From positions 62,001 to 126,000 of the forward strand of contig NZ_BJXA01000016.1 of assembly GCF_007990755.1 (NCBI RefSeq): a stretch of DNA of 64,000 nt, in the 5' to 3' direction. The translations under genes and the position numbers were made by a program. Shown one piece after another: positions 51,335-59,524 of this stretch; the first letter of the stretch is position 1, and every line of letters begins with the position of its first letter. Origin of the DNA: Nocardia ninae NBRC 108245. GTDB lineage: Bacteria; Actinomycetota; Actinomycetes; Mycobacteriales; Mycobacteriaceae. Under the pieces are notes generated by a model. The model saw only the letters and a list, made by a program, of their open reading frames with translations, did not search any database and was not told where the DNA came from.

Positions 51335-52476
51335 CCACTGTTGATCTGCCCGCCCCCAGCTTGAGAACGAATAGCGACGGCTACGGCCATGGCCGAATGC
51401 CACGCGGCGGCAATCTCCCCGAACCGGATCGCATCGACCGTGTGGCCTATGGCCGGTTCCGCAACGTCTACCTCTACATCACCGAAGCCTGCCAACTGCG
51501 CTGCGAGCACTGCTACATGGGGGAACGGCTGGACCGTGCGCTCAAGATGCCGCTGCCGCAGATCGTGGACACGCTCACCACCTGGCGGCGGATGGGCGGC
51601 GACAAATTGACCATCCTCGGTGGTGAACCGACCCTGCACCCGCACTACTGCGAGGTGATCCGCCTGAGTCGCAAGCTCGGCTACGGGCACGTCATCACCA
51701 CCACCAATGCCCAGAAGCCGGCCCTGCGACGGTTCCGCCAACTCGAACCTGACGACTTCGCCTACATCCAGGTCAGTCTGGACGGCGGCAGCGGCGAGAG
51801 CCATGACGCGATTCGCGGTGCGGGCACCTTTACTCAGGCGCTGGAAACCACAGCCGAAGTCACCCGGCGCGGCTTCGACGCCCGCATCATCTGCACAGTC
51901 AGCAAGGCGAATGAGCGAGACGTGCTGCAACTGCTCGACATCGCCGATCACCTGGGCGTCAGTCTGGTGAAGTTCCATGTCTTTTCGACCATCGGCACGG
52001 GGCACGGCAACGCGGATATGGCGATGAATCCGCTGGAGTGGGTCACATTCTGCGACCGCCTGAATGAGGTTGCGCCGCAATACAAGACGCGCGTGTGGTA
52101 CCAGCCGACCTACGCCCGGCGCGATCAGATGGAGCGTTACGCGGCCGAAGGCTACCAAGGATGCATCGGCCGGACGCTGGATCGGATTTCAATCTTTCCG
52201 GACGGCCGCTGCTATGTCTGCTCGTTCCTGTTCGACACCGAGCTGCACTTCGCCCAGATGGTCGACGGCCAGGTGCAGCTGAACCACGGCACCAATGAGT
52301 TCGATTTGTTTACGAGCGCCTTGGCCGAAAGTTCCTGCGGCGGTTGCAAAGCCAGTGCATGCCAGGGCGGCTGCCCGGCCGAGGAACTGGTGATGGGCAG
52401 CGCCTCGTGCACGGCCTACGACGACATCGTGCCGATCTGCCGGTTGTGGAAATCCAGCGCCAAGCCCGAGGAATGA
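51331..52476 (+). CDS. Radical SAM/SPASM-domain protein
   Basis: 381 residues. The 4Fe-4S SAM motif is CQLRCEHC (CxxxCxxC) in VYLYITEACQLRCEHCYMGE, with the GGEPTLHP motif after it. The C-terminal SPASM-like region has the Cys cluster GRCYVC, CGGCKASACQGGCPAEE, SASC and PICRLW for extra clusters. SPASM enzymes modify peptides (sactipeptides, mycofactocin, cross-linked RiPPs) or carry out anaerobic maturation. Coupled to the kinase, followed by a cupin-like gene and an 11-codon ORF. The peptide substrate hypothesis rests on that context. Confidence 0.93.
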   Translation: MTTVDLPAPSLRTNSDGYGHGRMPRGGNLPEPDRIDRVAYGRFRNVYLYITEACQLRCEHCYMGERLDRALKMPLPQIVDTLTTWRRMGGDKLTILGGEPTLHPHYCEVIRLSRKLGYGHVITTTNAQKPALRRFRQLEPDDFAYIQVSLDGGSGESHDAIRGAGTFTQALETTAEVTRRGFDARIICTVSKANERDVLQLLDIADHLGVSLVKFHVFSTIGTGHGNADMAMNPLEWVTFCDRLNEVAPQYKTRVWYQPTYARRDQMERYAAEGYQGCIGRTLDRISIFPDGRCYVCSFLFDTELHFAQMVDGQVQLNHGTNEFDLFTSALAESSCGGCKASACQGGCPAEELVMGSASCTAYDDIVPICRLWKSSAKPEE

Positions 52477-52485
52477 GGAACCGAC

Positions 52486-53139
52486 GTGGACGAGATGGAC
52501 CGCATCGCGGAGAACCTGTGTTGGATCGACTGGAACGACATCGACGATGTTGAACTCAACTGCCGCGAAGCCTTGAATGAACTCGCTGCCGAGCCCGGAA
52601 TCGTCCGTGCACGGCTGGACGATCTGCCCAACCGGCCGGACCTGATGGCTATGTGCGAGCACTACGACATCCTGGACAAGATCGTGCTGCACAGCGGCGA
52701 CAATCCCGACATCCGCATCCGGCTGCACATCTTCTTGCCCGGCTACTTCGACCGGCCACACAACCACCGCTGGTCGTACGCCAGCCGCATCCTGCGCGGC
52801 CAGTACCGGCACTTTCTGTTCGGGAATGCCGAGGTGGATGAGCAGGTGGAGCCGAACAAGCTGCCAGTACTGCATGTCCGGGAGGAACCGGTCGGCACCG
52901 CCTACGCCCTGCACCACTCGATGGTCCACGCGGTAGTGGCCGAGCCCTACACCGTGAGCCTGGTGATCCGCGGCCCCGCCGTGAAGGACCGCTTCTTGGT
53001 GATGGACCGAAAGACCGGCGAGGCGTGGTGGCAGTACGGCCAGAAGGACGAGTCGGCGGAGGAGACGGCGCGCAAGCGAATGGGAGCGGAACGGCTACGG
53101 GAGGTGAGCGACCAGCTCACCGAGTGGAAGTTGTTCTAG
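52486..53139 (+). CDS. Cupin-like protein of the radical SAM operon
   Basis: 217 residues. Core IRIRLHIFLPGYFDRPHNHR then WSYASRILRGQYRHFLFG, and GTAYALHHSMVHAVVAEPYT followed by VSLVIRGP. These segments align with proteins A-C of the terpenoid locus: PH-x-H, ILRGxYxH, SxVH and RGP are shared. N-terminal LCWIDWNDIDDVELNCREAL also matches the IDWxD(L) start of the other family members. GTG 52486 with GAGGA upstream. A metal-dependent tailoring enzyme is plausible. Confidence 0.78.
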   Translation: MDEMDRIAENLCWIDWNDIDDVELNCREALNELAAEPGIVRARLDDLPNRPDLMAMCEHYDILDKIVLHSGDNPDIRIRLHIFLPGYFDRPHNHRWSYASRILRGQYRHFLFGNAEVDEQVEPNKLPVLHVREEPVGTAYALHHSMVHAVVAEPYTVSLVIRGPAVKDRFLVMDRKTGEAWWQYGQKDESAEETARKRMGAERLREVSDQLTEWKLF

Positions 53140-53244
53140 CGCCACCAATCTCGATGCGCAGCGGCTGCTGACAGCGCGCGGCGCTCACCAGCCTGACACT
53201 GCCCTGCCACTTGGTCAGGGCCGACATGAAGGGAGGTGACACTA

Positions 53245-53280
53245 TGGGCGGCAACGGCTTCACTGGCGGAAACGGCTAGT
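53245..53280 (+). CDS. Candidate 11-residue precursor peptide MGGNGFTGGNG
   Basis: ATG 53245 to TAG 53278-53280. It is preceded by GGGAGGTGA (53232-53240), about the best possible ribosome site, with correct spacing. The peptide holds two GGNG repeats flanking Phe-Thr. An in-frame ATG at 53227 would give a 17-residue form, MKGGDTMGGNGFTGGNG, but the ribosome site lies inside it, so the short form is preferred. It is the last ORF of the kinase-radical SAM-cupin operon and is followed by a perfect 15-bp terminator. A radical SAM gene, SPASM domain and tiny Gly-rich ORF together suggest a RiPP precursor without a conventional leader. Not proven to be translated. Confidence 0.55.
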
Positions 53281-53299
53281 GCGACGTGAGTGATCGTAG

Positions 53300-53337
53300 A
53301 AATGGCGAGGACCCACTCGGGTCCTCGCCATTTCTTC
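53300..53337 (+). terminator. Strong intrinsic terminator of the radical SAM operon
   Basis: Perfect 15-bp stem AAATGGCGAGGACCC (53300-53314) with GGGTCCTCGCCATTT (53319-53333), loop ACTC and a T-rich tail. It ends the operon 20 bp after the 11-codon ORF, showing that the ORF is inside the transcript. Confidence 0.9.
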
Positions 53338-53383
53338 GCTCTATGCCCGCGCGCCGCGACTTGATACAATAGTTGCGACATAT

Positions 53384-54526
53384 ATGAACGACACTCTGCA
53401 CCGCTTCCAACGAACCAAGAAGATCCTCGCCGGTCTGGTGCTGGTGGTCGCTGGAGCCTCGTTCATAGCGGTCGGCAAGTCCATCCCGACAATGCGAGAG
53501 TTGGCATGGCTTGGCGTCATCCCGTGGAGTGAACTGGGCGCCGTACTGATCGGCGCCGGAGTCTTCTCCATCTGGCTCGATGCGTACTTCGAACGTGAAA
53601 AACGGGAAGCCGACGACGAACGCCTCCGGCGGTTATTCGTGGAGCAAGCGCCCGCGATGAAGGCGGCCGTGATCAAGGGGTTCGCCTTCGAAGATGAGGA
53701 CTTGCGCCGCGTCGCAACGCCCGAACTGCTCGACAGCATCATCGGCAATAGCTTGGCAATGCGCCTCCAGGACAAGGACTTTGCGCGCGAGCTCTACGCC
53801 GACATTCGCGACCAAGCAGTGAAGTCTGTGGAGCGCTGGCACGATGTCAAGATTTCGATCCGGTTGAGCACCTTTGGGCCATCACCTGACGGGCCCGCGG
53901 TCGGGAAGCAGTCGACTGCTGCTCCATCGCCGATGGTCATCACTGTGCGCCACGAGTACACCACCGTGCCCTCAAGTCGGGTCAGGCGATTCGTATCCGT
54001 GTCGGACATTGATGAATACCGGGAGCTGGCGCAGGATCCCGCTTCCACCTTCGCGTGGTACTACCGTCCAACGAGCACGCTGGACGCTGGCTCGAAGGAG
54101 GCGTTCGAACTGGTGCAGTTCACGGTCGACGGTGAAGAACGGCCGATTCGCCGCAGCGCACGCAAGGGATCTCAGACGTACACGGTCAACCTCGATATCC
54201 CTGAGGATGAGCGACGGCAACCGCGAACGATCTCTTACACCTACCGTCTCCAACCAGCGCCGCAGAACCGCCTACTGCACCTCGACGTGGAGCAACCGTC
54301 CCGCGGCATCGACATCGAGCTCGACTACACCGACGCGGACGTCGCCTACGTCAATATGGTCGACTTCATCGCGAGCAGCCAAAAGGGCATCGTTACAAGG
54401 ACACCGGATACGGTGCCCGGCAGAGTGGTGGGCTTGCACTTCGACGGGTGGGCGATGCCGCGCAGCGGAGTTGCCTTCGTTTGGGTGATGAACGATGACC
54501 TCGTAGAAGAACGCCAGCGCCCATGA
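53384..54526 (+). CDS. Two-helix membrane protein with large cytosolic domain
   Basis: 380 residues. Two N-terminal membrane helices: ILAGLVLVVAGASFIAVGKS and LGAVLIGAGVFSIWLDAYFE. The rest is soluble and beta-rich (ISIRLSTFGPSPDGPAVGKQ, RTISYTYRLQPAPQNRLLHL, GIDIELDYTDADVAYVNMVD). No family recognised. A membrane anchor with a cytosolic effector-like domain is a common form of abortive-infection proteins, but no catalytic motif is seen. ATG 53384, very close to a TACAAT box at 53365-53370, so the leader is short. Confidence 0.65.
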   Translation: MNDTLHRFQRTKKILAGLVLVVAGASFIAVGKSIPTMRELAWLGVIPWSELGAVLIGAGVFSIWLDAYFEREKREADDERLRRLFVEQAPAMKAAVIKGFAFEDEDLRRVATPELLDSIIGNSLAMRLQDKDFARELYADIRDQAVKSVERWHDVKISIRLSTFGPSPDGPAVGKQSTAAPSPMVITVRHEYTTVPSSRVRRFVSVSDIDEYRELAQDPASTFAWYYRPTSTLDAGSKEAFELVQFTVDGEERPIRRSARKGSQTYTVNLDIPEDERRQPRTISYTYRLQPAPQNRLLHLDVEQPSRGIDIELDYTDADVAYVNMVDFIASSQKGIVTRTPDTVPGRVVGLHFDGWAMPRSGVAFVWVMNDDLVEERQRP

Positions 54527-54538
54527 GCAAGCCTCAAA

Positions 54539-54898
54539 TTATTGCAGTTTCTCTACAATCTGAAACAGCTCATCCCAGGCAGCTTGGTCGTCGTCAACGT
54601 CAAGTTTGCATGCGAGGTCGAGAGCACGTGATAGCTCTGGTTCTGATTTCTCAGTAAGCCAGCCTATCTCATCATCCGCTACAACAGATGGCCATATAAG
54701 AGCACCGCATATATTCGCGGATACATCGCCACCCTTCCCGGACAGCAACTCCCGGTTCGTAAGAGCTCGTGCACGATCCATTTCTCGACGCATATATTCG
54801 ATGAGGTATGGGCGCACATCCGGGGTTGACGGCTTGGCCCATACCTTTTGGCGAAGCTCAGACATATCTAAATGTTTTGGGTTGATGTGTACGGTCAT
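54539..54898 (-). CDS. Hypothetical protein, helical, 119 residues
   Basis: MTVHINPKHLDMSELRQKVW then RPYLIEYMRREMDRARALTN and AWDELFQIVEKLQ at the end. Acidic, all-helical, soluble. Lower-GC codon use than core genes. No family recognised. ATG 54898. It is convergent with the membrane protein gene with a 12-bp gap. Confidence 0.62.
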   Translation of the reverse strand: MTVHINPKHLDMSELRQKVWAKPSTPDVRPYLIEYMRREMDRARALTNRELLSGKGGDVSANICGALIWPSVVADDEIGWLTEKSEPELSRALDLACKLDVDDDQAAWDELFQIVEKLQ

Positions 54899-54980
54899 GA
54901 TAAATAATTCCTTGATACAAACTATTATTACAAATGTAGTGGCCGCGTGGCCCGACCAGTTACGGTCGGGCCAGCGGTTT

Positions 54981-55307
54981 TCACCAGCGGTGGGTACGGT
55001 CGTCGCGATGCTCGTCGTAGGTGTGAGCATCATCGATGGCCGCGGAGCCGATGGTGCTGTGCGGCGAACGATCGAAGTTGTCGCCGCGGTGGCCGTGCTT
55101 GTTGCCCGGCCGTTTGTCCATGCCCTCCGGTCCGTAGAGCGTGGTGCCGTCCGGCCGCTTCTTCTGGAAGGTGTTGGGCTGGCGATTCGTGGAACGCCGG
55201 GCCTCCTTCATCCGAGCATCGAGCGCTCGGGCTGCGTCCGGGAACTGCCGGCGGCATTTGCCGCAGAGGTAGTTGCCGGAGTCACAGCGGGGGTTCTTGC
55301 AAGCCAT
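54981..55307 (-). CDS. Small zinc-ribbon-like basic protein
   Basis: 108 residues. N terminus MACKNPRCDSGNYLCGKCRR holds four Cys in a ribbon arrangement. The rest is basic and low in structure (KEARRSTNRQPNTFQKKRPD, NKHGHRGDNFDRSPHST) with a His/Asp-rich end. Such Cys4 proteins with tails appear in actinobacterial mobile elements; the role is unknown, perhaps nucleic-acid binding. ATG 55307 with GGAAAGC ahead. Confidence 0.65.
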   Translation of the reverse strand: MACKNPRCDSGNYLCGKCRRQFPDAARALDARMKEARRSTNRQPNTFQKKRPDGTTLYGPEGMDKRPGNKHGHRGDNFDRSPHSTIGSAAIDDAHTYDEHRDDRTHRW

Positions 55308-55650
55308 TGCTTTCCCTTTCGGGTTTTGGCAGAGCGCAAAGAGCGATGCCGTGGATTGCTGGCGAGATGCATAGCTTTCTCATTGCTTCGACATTGGGCC
55401 GAAACGGAAAGGATATTACGGCGAAAATTTATTGCCGCTCACGCCAGCGGTGGATTATGAGACAAGGTTGCATAAATTGCAAGCATGAGCAGAATTGGAA
55501 GCCTTATATGCAGCAGCTCAATTTTCAAGCGGAAATGATGTAACGGCTCGGCAGGCGGACCGTACATACGTTGTAGGCGGTATCGCGCCGGACCTGCTTC
55601 AACGCCGCGCTCCAGCCCGGGCTACGGGCCGGGGGAGAAGGGATAGTGCC
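55308..55650. other. 343-bp gap between a zinc-ribbon gene and the HEPN gene
   Basis: No gene supported. An open frame runs in from 55495 to the HEPN start but has no ribosome site and an Arg-rich, unnatural composition. The first half is AT-rich and probably holds promoters for both divergent genes. Confidence 0.4.
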
Positions 55651-56838
55651 ATGTCGCACGCCGACGAGCTGGCCAACGCACTGCTCTACCTCAGTACCCG
55701 GCAGCTTCGCGACTTTGGCCCGCCTCAGGCGGGCTTGGACAAGACCGGGCTCCGCAAGACTGACCATTCCTTGGACTTCAATTTCGCGGTGATGAGCGAG
55801 CTGCTACACCTCTCGCTGCTCACCCGGGGAGCAGTGCAGGTACCAGTCGGGGAGAAGGTTAATTGGGAGCTCGAATTCTCGTGCGCTTCGGTTCCGTGCG
55901 CCATCAGACTCGCGCAGTCGGGCATCAAGCTTGCGATATGGCTACCGGAGGATTCTGGCGAGGCCGACACCGTGGCGACTGACATCGCGGCGAAGCTCGG
56001 TAGTGCTGTCAAAAATATTCAGACTCAAGTGGTCGAACCGCGGATCGAACGGAAGCGGCAGATGAACGATGTACGCGTCGTGAACCAGCACGGCCGCTAC
56101 GCCGGGTTCGTGTCCTACTTCCGGGAGAAGCTTGACCAAGCACTGGACGATCGCGAAGGGCCGAAAGATGCTGCTCCGGCAGGCAAATCCGCAGCCGGTG
56201 GCGATGACCTCGAAGCTGCATTGCTCGACCTCTTCCAGCCGATTCATGGAGACAACGAGGTTGCCTACCTGACGACCGCGCTGCTGGCTGGATACTTCTC
56301 TCTCGTCCACCATCGCCTCATCCTGTTGACCGCCTTCTCGCCGGCTGCGCTGGAGCCCGGATTCTCGGTCAACGCTCTCTTCCGCGATGAGTGGGCCAAC
56401 CAGTTTGCGTCCGCAACGGCGGGACGGCAATCGAGTGAGGATGCTGTCGCGAAGAGCGACCTACGCTACTTGGCCCGCGAGTACCGAAACACGCTCCTCC
56501 ATGGAGGTGGCGGACGATTGGCTGACGGCATGATGGTCGAGTGGGCAGACGGTCGCCATTCGATGGTGACGGAACGCGGTAAATTCAATGGCCAGCTCAT
56601 AGCATGGCTGCCTGCTCTCACACGGGCGGATGCGCGGGACGCCTTGTCAAGGATAGATCGCATCGAAGAGTGGTTCCGCTCGCTTCCCTACTACCCCTGG
56701 CTCGAAGAGGGATTGCCGGTCAACTTCAGCAAGAAGTCTGTCGAGCTGGCGCTGGAGCATCTGCGAAAGGGAACCGTCGCCGAGTACATTGAGCACGAGA
56801 GCATGATGTTTGATCGCGCGGTCAATGGCGAGTTCTGA
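55651..56838 (+). CDS. Putative HEPN-domain protein
   Basis: 395 residues. The segment LRYLAREYRNTLLHGGGG contains RNTLLH, the R-x4-H HEPN catalytic motif with Asn after Arg as in active HEPN RNases. Flanking regions are helical (LAGYFSLVHHRLILLTAFSP, AVMSELLHLSLLTRGAV) with a beta domain in between. HEPN RNases are toxins or defence effectors, usually held back by a partner; none is obvious next door. ATG 55651 (MSHADELANALLYLSTRQL) was chosen for its position after GAAGGGAT; 343 bp upstream of it hold only weak frames. Confidence 0.6.
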   Translation: MSHADELANALLYLSTRQLRDFGPPQAGLDKTGLRKTDHSLDFNFAVMSELLHLSLLTRGAVQVPVGEKVNWELEFSCASVPCAIRLAQSGIKLAIWLPEDSGEADTVATDIAAKLGSAVKNIQTQVVEPRIERKRQMNDVRVVNQHGRYAGFVSYFREKLDQALDDREGPKDAAPAGKSAAGGDDLEAALLDLFQPIHGDNEVAYLTTALLAGYFSLVHHRLILLTAFSPAALEPGFSVNALFRDEWANQFASATAGRQSSEDAVAKSDLRYLAREYRNTLLHGGGGRLADGMMVEWADGRHSMVTERGKFNGQLIAWLPALTRADARDALSRIDRIEEWFRSLPYYPWLEEGLPVNFSKKSVELALEHLRKGTVAEYIEHESMMFDRAVNGEF

Positions 56839-56865
56839 CCGCGATCCTAAATTCGCTAAATGTGC

Positions 56866-57420
56866 TTACCCTTCTAAAGTCCGGGCTGCCTTGATCTTAT
56901 CGGCAGTCACTTTGTGTATTGGGCCGTAAAGCTTCGCATAATCCGACCATGCGTAGAGACCTTCTTCGCCGTTGTGCCACAGGGCATCAGGTAGTTGCTC
57001 GTAGCGTTCGCCGAGCTCATAGACTTCGTCGGGTGTCATCCGAATGATGTGTGTGACATCGTCACCGGGCTGGTATGCCTGGTCGCCGATAGTAGCTCCA
57101 AAGACGACAGTTTCGTTGTAGTACTCATTGCCGTCCTCATCCGTTGCCGAGGTTTCAAAGAGGACGAGCGGAGTCAAGCTGCCTGCTTCCAGCTTCACGC
57201 CAAGTTCTTCCTCCAGCTCGCGTAGAGCCGCTTGCACAAACGACTCGCCGCCATCGACGCCACCGCCAAGCAGGCGAGAAATGGTCGGCGGGTAGAAGCG
57301 CGGCTTTGCGCCAATGAGGATGTGCCCTTCGCTGTCCTGTGCCGCGATAAGGACGCACTTCCTGCGAAACAGGTTTCCAAATGGCCTCTTTACATCGAGC
57401 TTCAATACACGCTCTTCCAT
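56866..57420 (-). CDS. NUDIX hydrolase (operon 2, distal)
   Basis: 184 residues. Nudix box GGGVDGGESFVQAALREL followed by EEELGV is complete; FRRKCVLIAAQDSEGHILIG precedes it, and LYGPIHKVTADKIKAARTLE is the end. It starts 6 bp after the PfkB-like stop, so it is the third gene of the NUDIX-PfkB-NUDIX operon. Probably acts on the same sugar- or nucleotide-type metabolite as the PfkB-like protein. Confidence 0.9.
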   Translation of the reverse strand: MEERVLKLDVKRPFGNLFRRKCVLIAAQDSEGHILIGAKPRFYPPTISRLLGGGVDGGESFVQAALRELEEELGVKLEAGSLTPLVLFETSATDEDGNEYYNETVVFGATIGDQAYQPGDDVTHIIRMTPDEVYELGERYEQLPDALWHNGEEGLYAWSDYAKLYGPIHKVTADKIKAARTLEG

Positions 57421-57426
57421 AGCAGC

Positions 57427-58359
57427 TCATGCTCCAATTCGATGCTGATCTGACGAGGTCGAAGCAATTGCCACCTGGAGATCTGCCAGGTTGGGCAGCG
57501 GCTCGGCCTGCCGCCGTGCGCACCGTAGCGCCCCGCTCGCTGATCCCAGCGTCATGCTGCGCTCCATCGGCCAACCAGCTCGCAGGCCGTAGAGCAATCC
57601 GGCCGAGAAGGCCGCACCCGCGCAGTGGGTATGAAGCACGTTGACCGGAAAGGCTGGCATGGCAACCTCTTCGGAGGAACTGACCGCCACGGCACCGAAG
57701 GACCCGGCCGTCACGATCACCCACCGCGCATCTGTCGCTGCCAGTAGGGATTTGGCTATGCCGGGTGCTTCGAGGTGATCGGCATCGTCCACGTTGGTCT
57801 GGATCAGGAGGTGCGGGTAGCCGGCGACGGCCACAGTGACGGCTTCCGAGAGATCGGAGCCACCCAGGTTGAGCAGCATGGGCACTTCGGCAGTTCGGCC
57901 GGCGTCGATCACGCGAAGCGCTGCCTGCTCGATGATCTCGTAGCAGTCGACGTAAAGGACCGAAGCCTCAACGACCGGCGCCAGATCCGCCTCCTCCAGG
58001 CTGGCAACCACGCCGGGCAGATGCGCGAACCAGGTGCGGGTGTGATCGTCATCAGCGGCCACGACGATCCGCGGTGTGACGACATCGGGACTCACGGAAT
58101 CGAGCGTCACGTGACGCCCGCTCAGCCAGCGGCGGACAAACTGGCCACGCTCGTCATCACCGATGTTGTTGGCAATGAGGCGCGTTGGCGCTCCCATCGA
58201 GGCAAGCGCCGCCGCAGTCATCGGTCCGTCAGCCGCGACGGACTGCTCAATGCTTCTGATCGGTGCCCCATGGTTCACGCGCGGAAACTGAGGCACCGTC
58301 CAGAGTTCCGCATAGGCCAAGTAGCTGACGCACACCACCGGGCCGGGCGGATTGTTCAT
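57427..58359 (-). CDS. PfkB-family protein with altered catalytic motif
   Basis: 310 residues. Ribokinase-like fold: IGDDERGQFVRRWLSGRHVT, SDLSEAVTVAVAGYPHLLIQ and NVDDADHLEA. The signature 2 motif, usually DTTGAGDAFxAG, here reads HTHCAGAAFSAGLLYGLRAG: the catalytic base Asp of GAGD is Ala, the anion-hole Gly-Ala-Gly is Cys-Ala-Gly, and the leading Asp is His. The GSASGALRCAR end is normal for the family. So it may bind a sugar without phosphorylating it, or use another mechanism. ATG 58359 sits directly after the upstream NUDIX stop. Confidence 0.82.
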   Translation of the reverse strand: MNNPPGPVVCVSYLAYAELWTVPQFPRVNHGAPIRSIEQSVAADGPMTAAALASMGAPTRLIANNIGDDERGQFVRRWLSGRHVTLDSVSPDVVTPRIVVAADDDHTRTWFAHLPGVVASLEEADLAPVVEASVLYVDCYEIIEQAALRVIDAGRTAEVPMLLNLGGSDLSEAVTVAVAGYPHLLIQTNVDDADHLEAPGIAKSLLAATDARWVIVTAGSFGAVAVSSSEEVAMPAFPVNVLHTHCAGAAFSAGLLYGLRAGWPMERSMTLGSASGALRCARRQAEPLPNLADLQVAIASTSSDQHRIGA

Positions 58360-58361
58360 GA

Positions 58362-58826
58362 TTACCAGCCGTAAATCGAAAAGGGCTTGCTCTCGGTGAT
58401 GTGCTGCATGGCCTCGCGGCAGTAGCCGATCATGTGTTCTGGCAAGGCATCTGGAGCGAACCACTCCAGGCCGCCACACTTGTCCGGCTCCATATTGGTT
58501 GGTTCATCCTGCCAGGTGCGCACGGTGAAGAAGAACGCCATCCGGCCGCCCGATGACGCGTTGTGCATGATGTGGCTAAAGGCCACGTCGGCGGGCGCGA
58601 TCACAACGCCGATCTCTTCCTCTGCCTCGCGGACCAGGGCGTCGATGACGGACTCGTCAGCTTCCAGATGACCGCTCGGCAGGTGCCAGGCTCCATCCTC
58701 AAAGCCGGTGTTTTTGCGCTGACCAAAGAGCACCTCGTTGCCGCGGCGGAGCAGCAGGTGAACGTCGCCAGTGACTTTGTGGCGTTGGGGCTTGGATTGC
58801 TGTGGGGACTCGACGGTCACGCTCAT
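58362..58826 (-). CDS. NUDIX hydrolase (operon 2, proximal)
   Basis: 154 residues. Complete Nudix box GHLEADESVIDALVREAE followed by EEIGV. The substrate region includes HIMHNASSGGRMAFFFTVRT. It precedes the PfkB-like gene by 2 bp and has a good upstream promoter (TATAAT at 58851-58856 on the minus strand) and GAAAGGAA ribosome site. First gene of NUDIX-PfkB-NUDIX. Confidence 0.91.
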   Translation of the reverse strand: MSVTVESPQQSKPQRHKVTGDVHLLLRRGNEVLFGQRKNTGFEDGAWHLPSGHLEADESVIDALVREAEEEIGVVIAPADVAFSHIMHNASSGGRMAFFFTVRTWQDEPTNMEPDKCGGLEWFAPDALPEHMIGYCREAMQHITESKPFSIYGW

Positions 58827-58850
58827 GGAGCGAATGTTCCTTTCACCTCA

Positions 58851-58856
58851 ATTATA
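58851..58856 (-). promoter_or_regulatory. Minus-strand -10 box of the NUDIX-PfkB-NUDIX operon
   Basis: Reads TATAAT on the minus strand, a perfect -10. The start codon is 25 bp downstream with GAAAGGAA between. No strong -35; spacing fits TTCGGA about 17 bases upstream. Confidence 0.5.
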
Positions 58857-59097
58857 TCGTTTACCAGGGCTTTTCCGAAGAACGGATGAAACGAACCGAG
58901 CCTACTGCGCGTGTGTGGGGTGGGCTATACGCCGAACGCATAGCGGCGCGGGTGAACGCGGTATACCCCCTTCCGCCCACCTGGCCAAAGCTGGACTTGG
59001 GCACCGGTACCGGATAACGCCGTACCGCACGACTATGCACCGCGCATCGGTATCGAATGCCGCTCACGAACGACCGCCACGAAAGGTGTGCTCCGAC

Positions 59098-59307
59098 ATG
59101 GATTCTCTCGCCATATACCGGCTCCTCGCACTGTGCGGTGAGGAAGCCCACCAGGCACCGACTGCGCCCCTCACCGTTGCCCAGGCCCACGATGCTATGC
59201 AGATCCATGTGGACTGCCGAGCAAAACATTGCCCGAGAAAGGCTGCCGCACTCCAAGTTCTGATCGCCGCCGGCCGGGTGAGGCCCTCCCTGAGCAAACC
59301 GCGGTGA
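59098..59307 (+). CDS. Small actinobacterial protein, 69 residues
   Basis: MDSLAIYRLLALCGEEAHQA then VAQAHDAMQIHVDCRAKHCP and RKAAALQVLIAAGRVRPSLS. Helical with three Cys. Similar small proteins are common in actinobacterial mobile regions (general knowledge), function unknown. ATG 59098 with GAAAGGTG upstream; the much longer frame from 58771 lacks support. Confidence 0.65.
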   Translation: MDSLAIYRLLALCGEEAHQAPTAPLTVAQAHDAMQIHVDCRAKHCPRKAAALQVLIAAGRVRPSLSKPR

Positions 59308-59313
59308 TGCAGG

Positions 59314-59508
59314 ATGGAACCGCCTCGGCGTATCCGGCACATCCACATCGAGTCGGGTGCGCTTTGTCTGGACTACAAGGCGAGTGCTGAACAGGCACAG
59401 AACGTGGCTGATGAACTGGCGCAGGGGGTTCCGGAGTTCACGGTTACCATCGACGATGACGTACGGGCGGATCTTCAGGTGCTGCCGTGCGGCGGGTTGT
59501 GGGAGTGA
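59314..59508 (+). CDS. Small hypothetical protein, 64 residues
   Basis: [20 protein letters not shown] then [20 protein letters not shown] and [17 protein letters not shown]. It has strand-helix-strand order, 6 bp after the previous gene, so the two form a small operon. Ribosome site GCAGG before ATG 59314 is acceptable. No family recognised. Confidence 0.62.
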   Translation: MEPPRRIRHIHIESGALCLDYKASAEQAQNVADELAQGVPEFTVTIDDDVRADLQVLPCGGLWE

Positions 59509-59524
59509 TGGACTCAGAGGTCGA

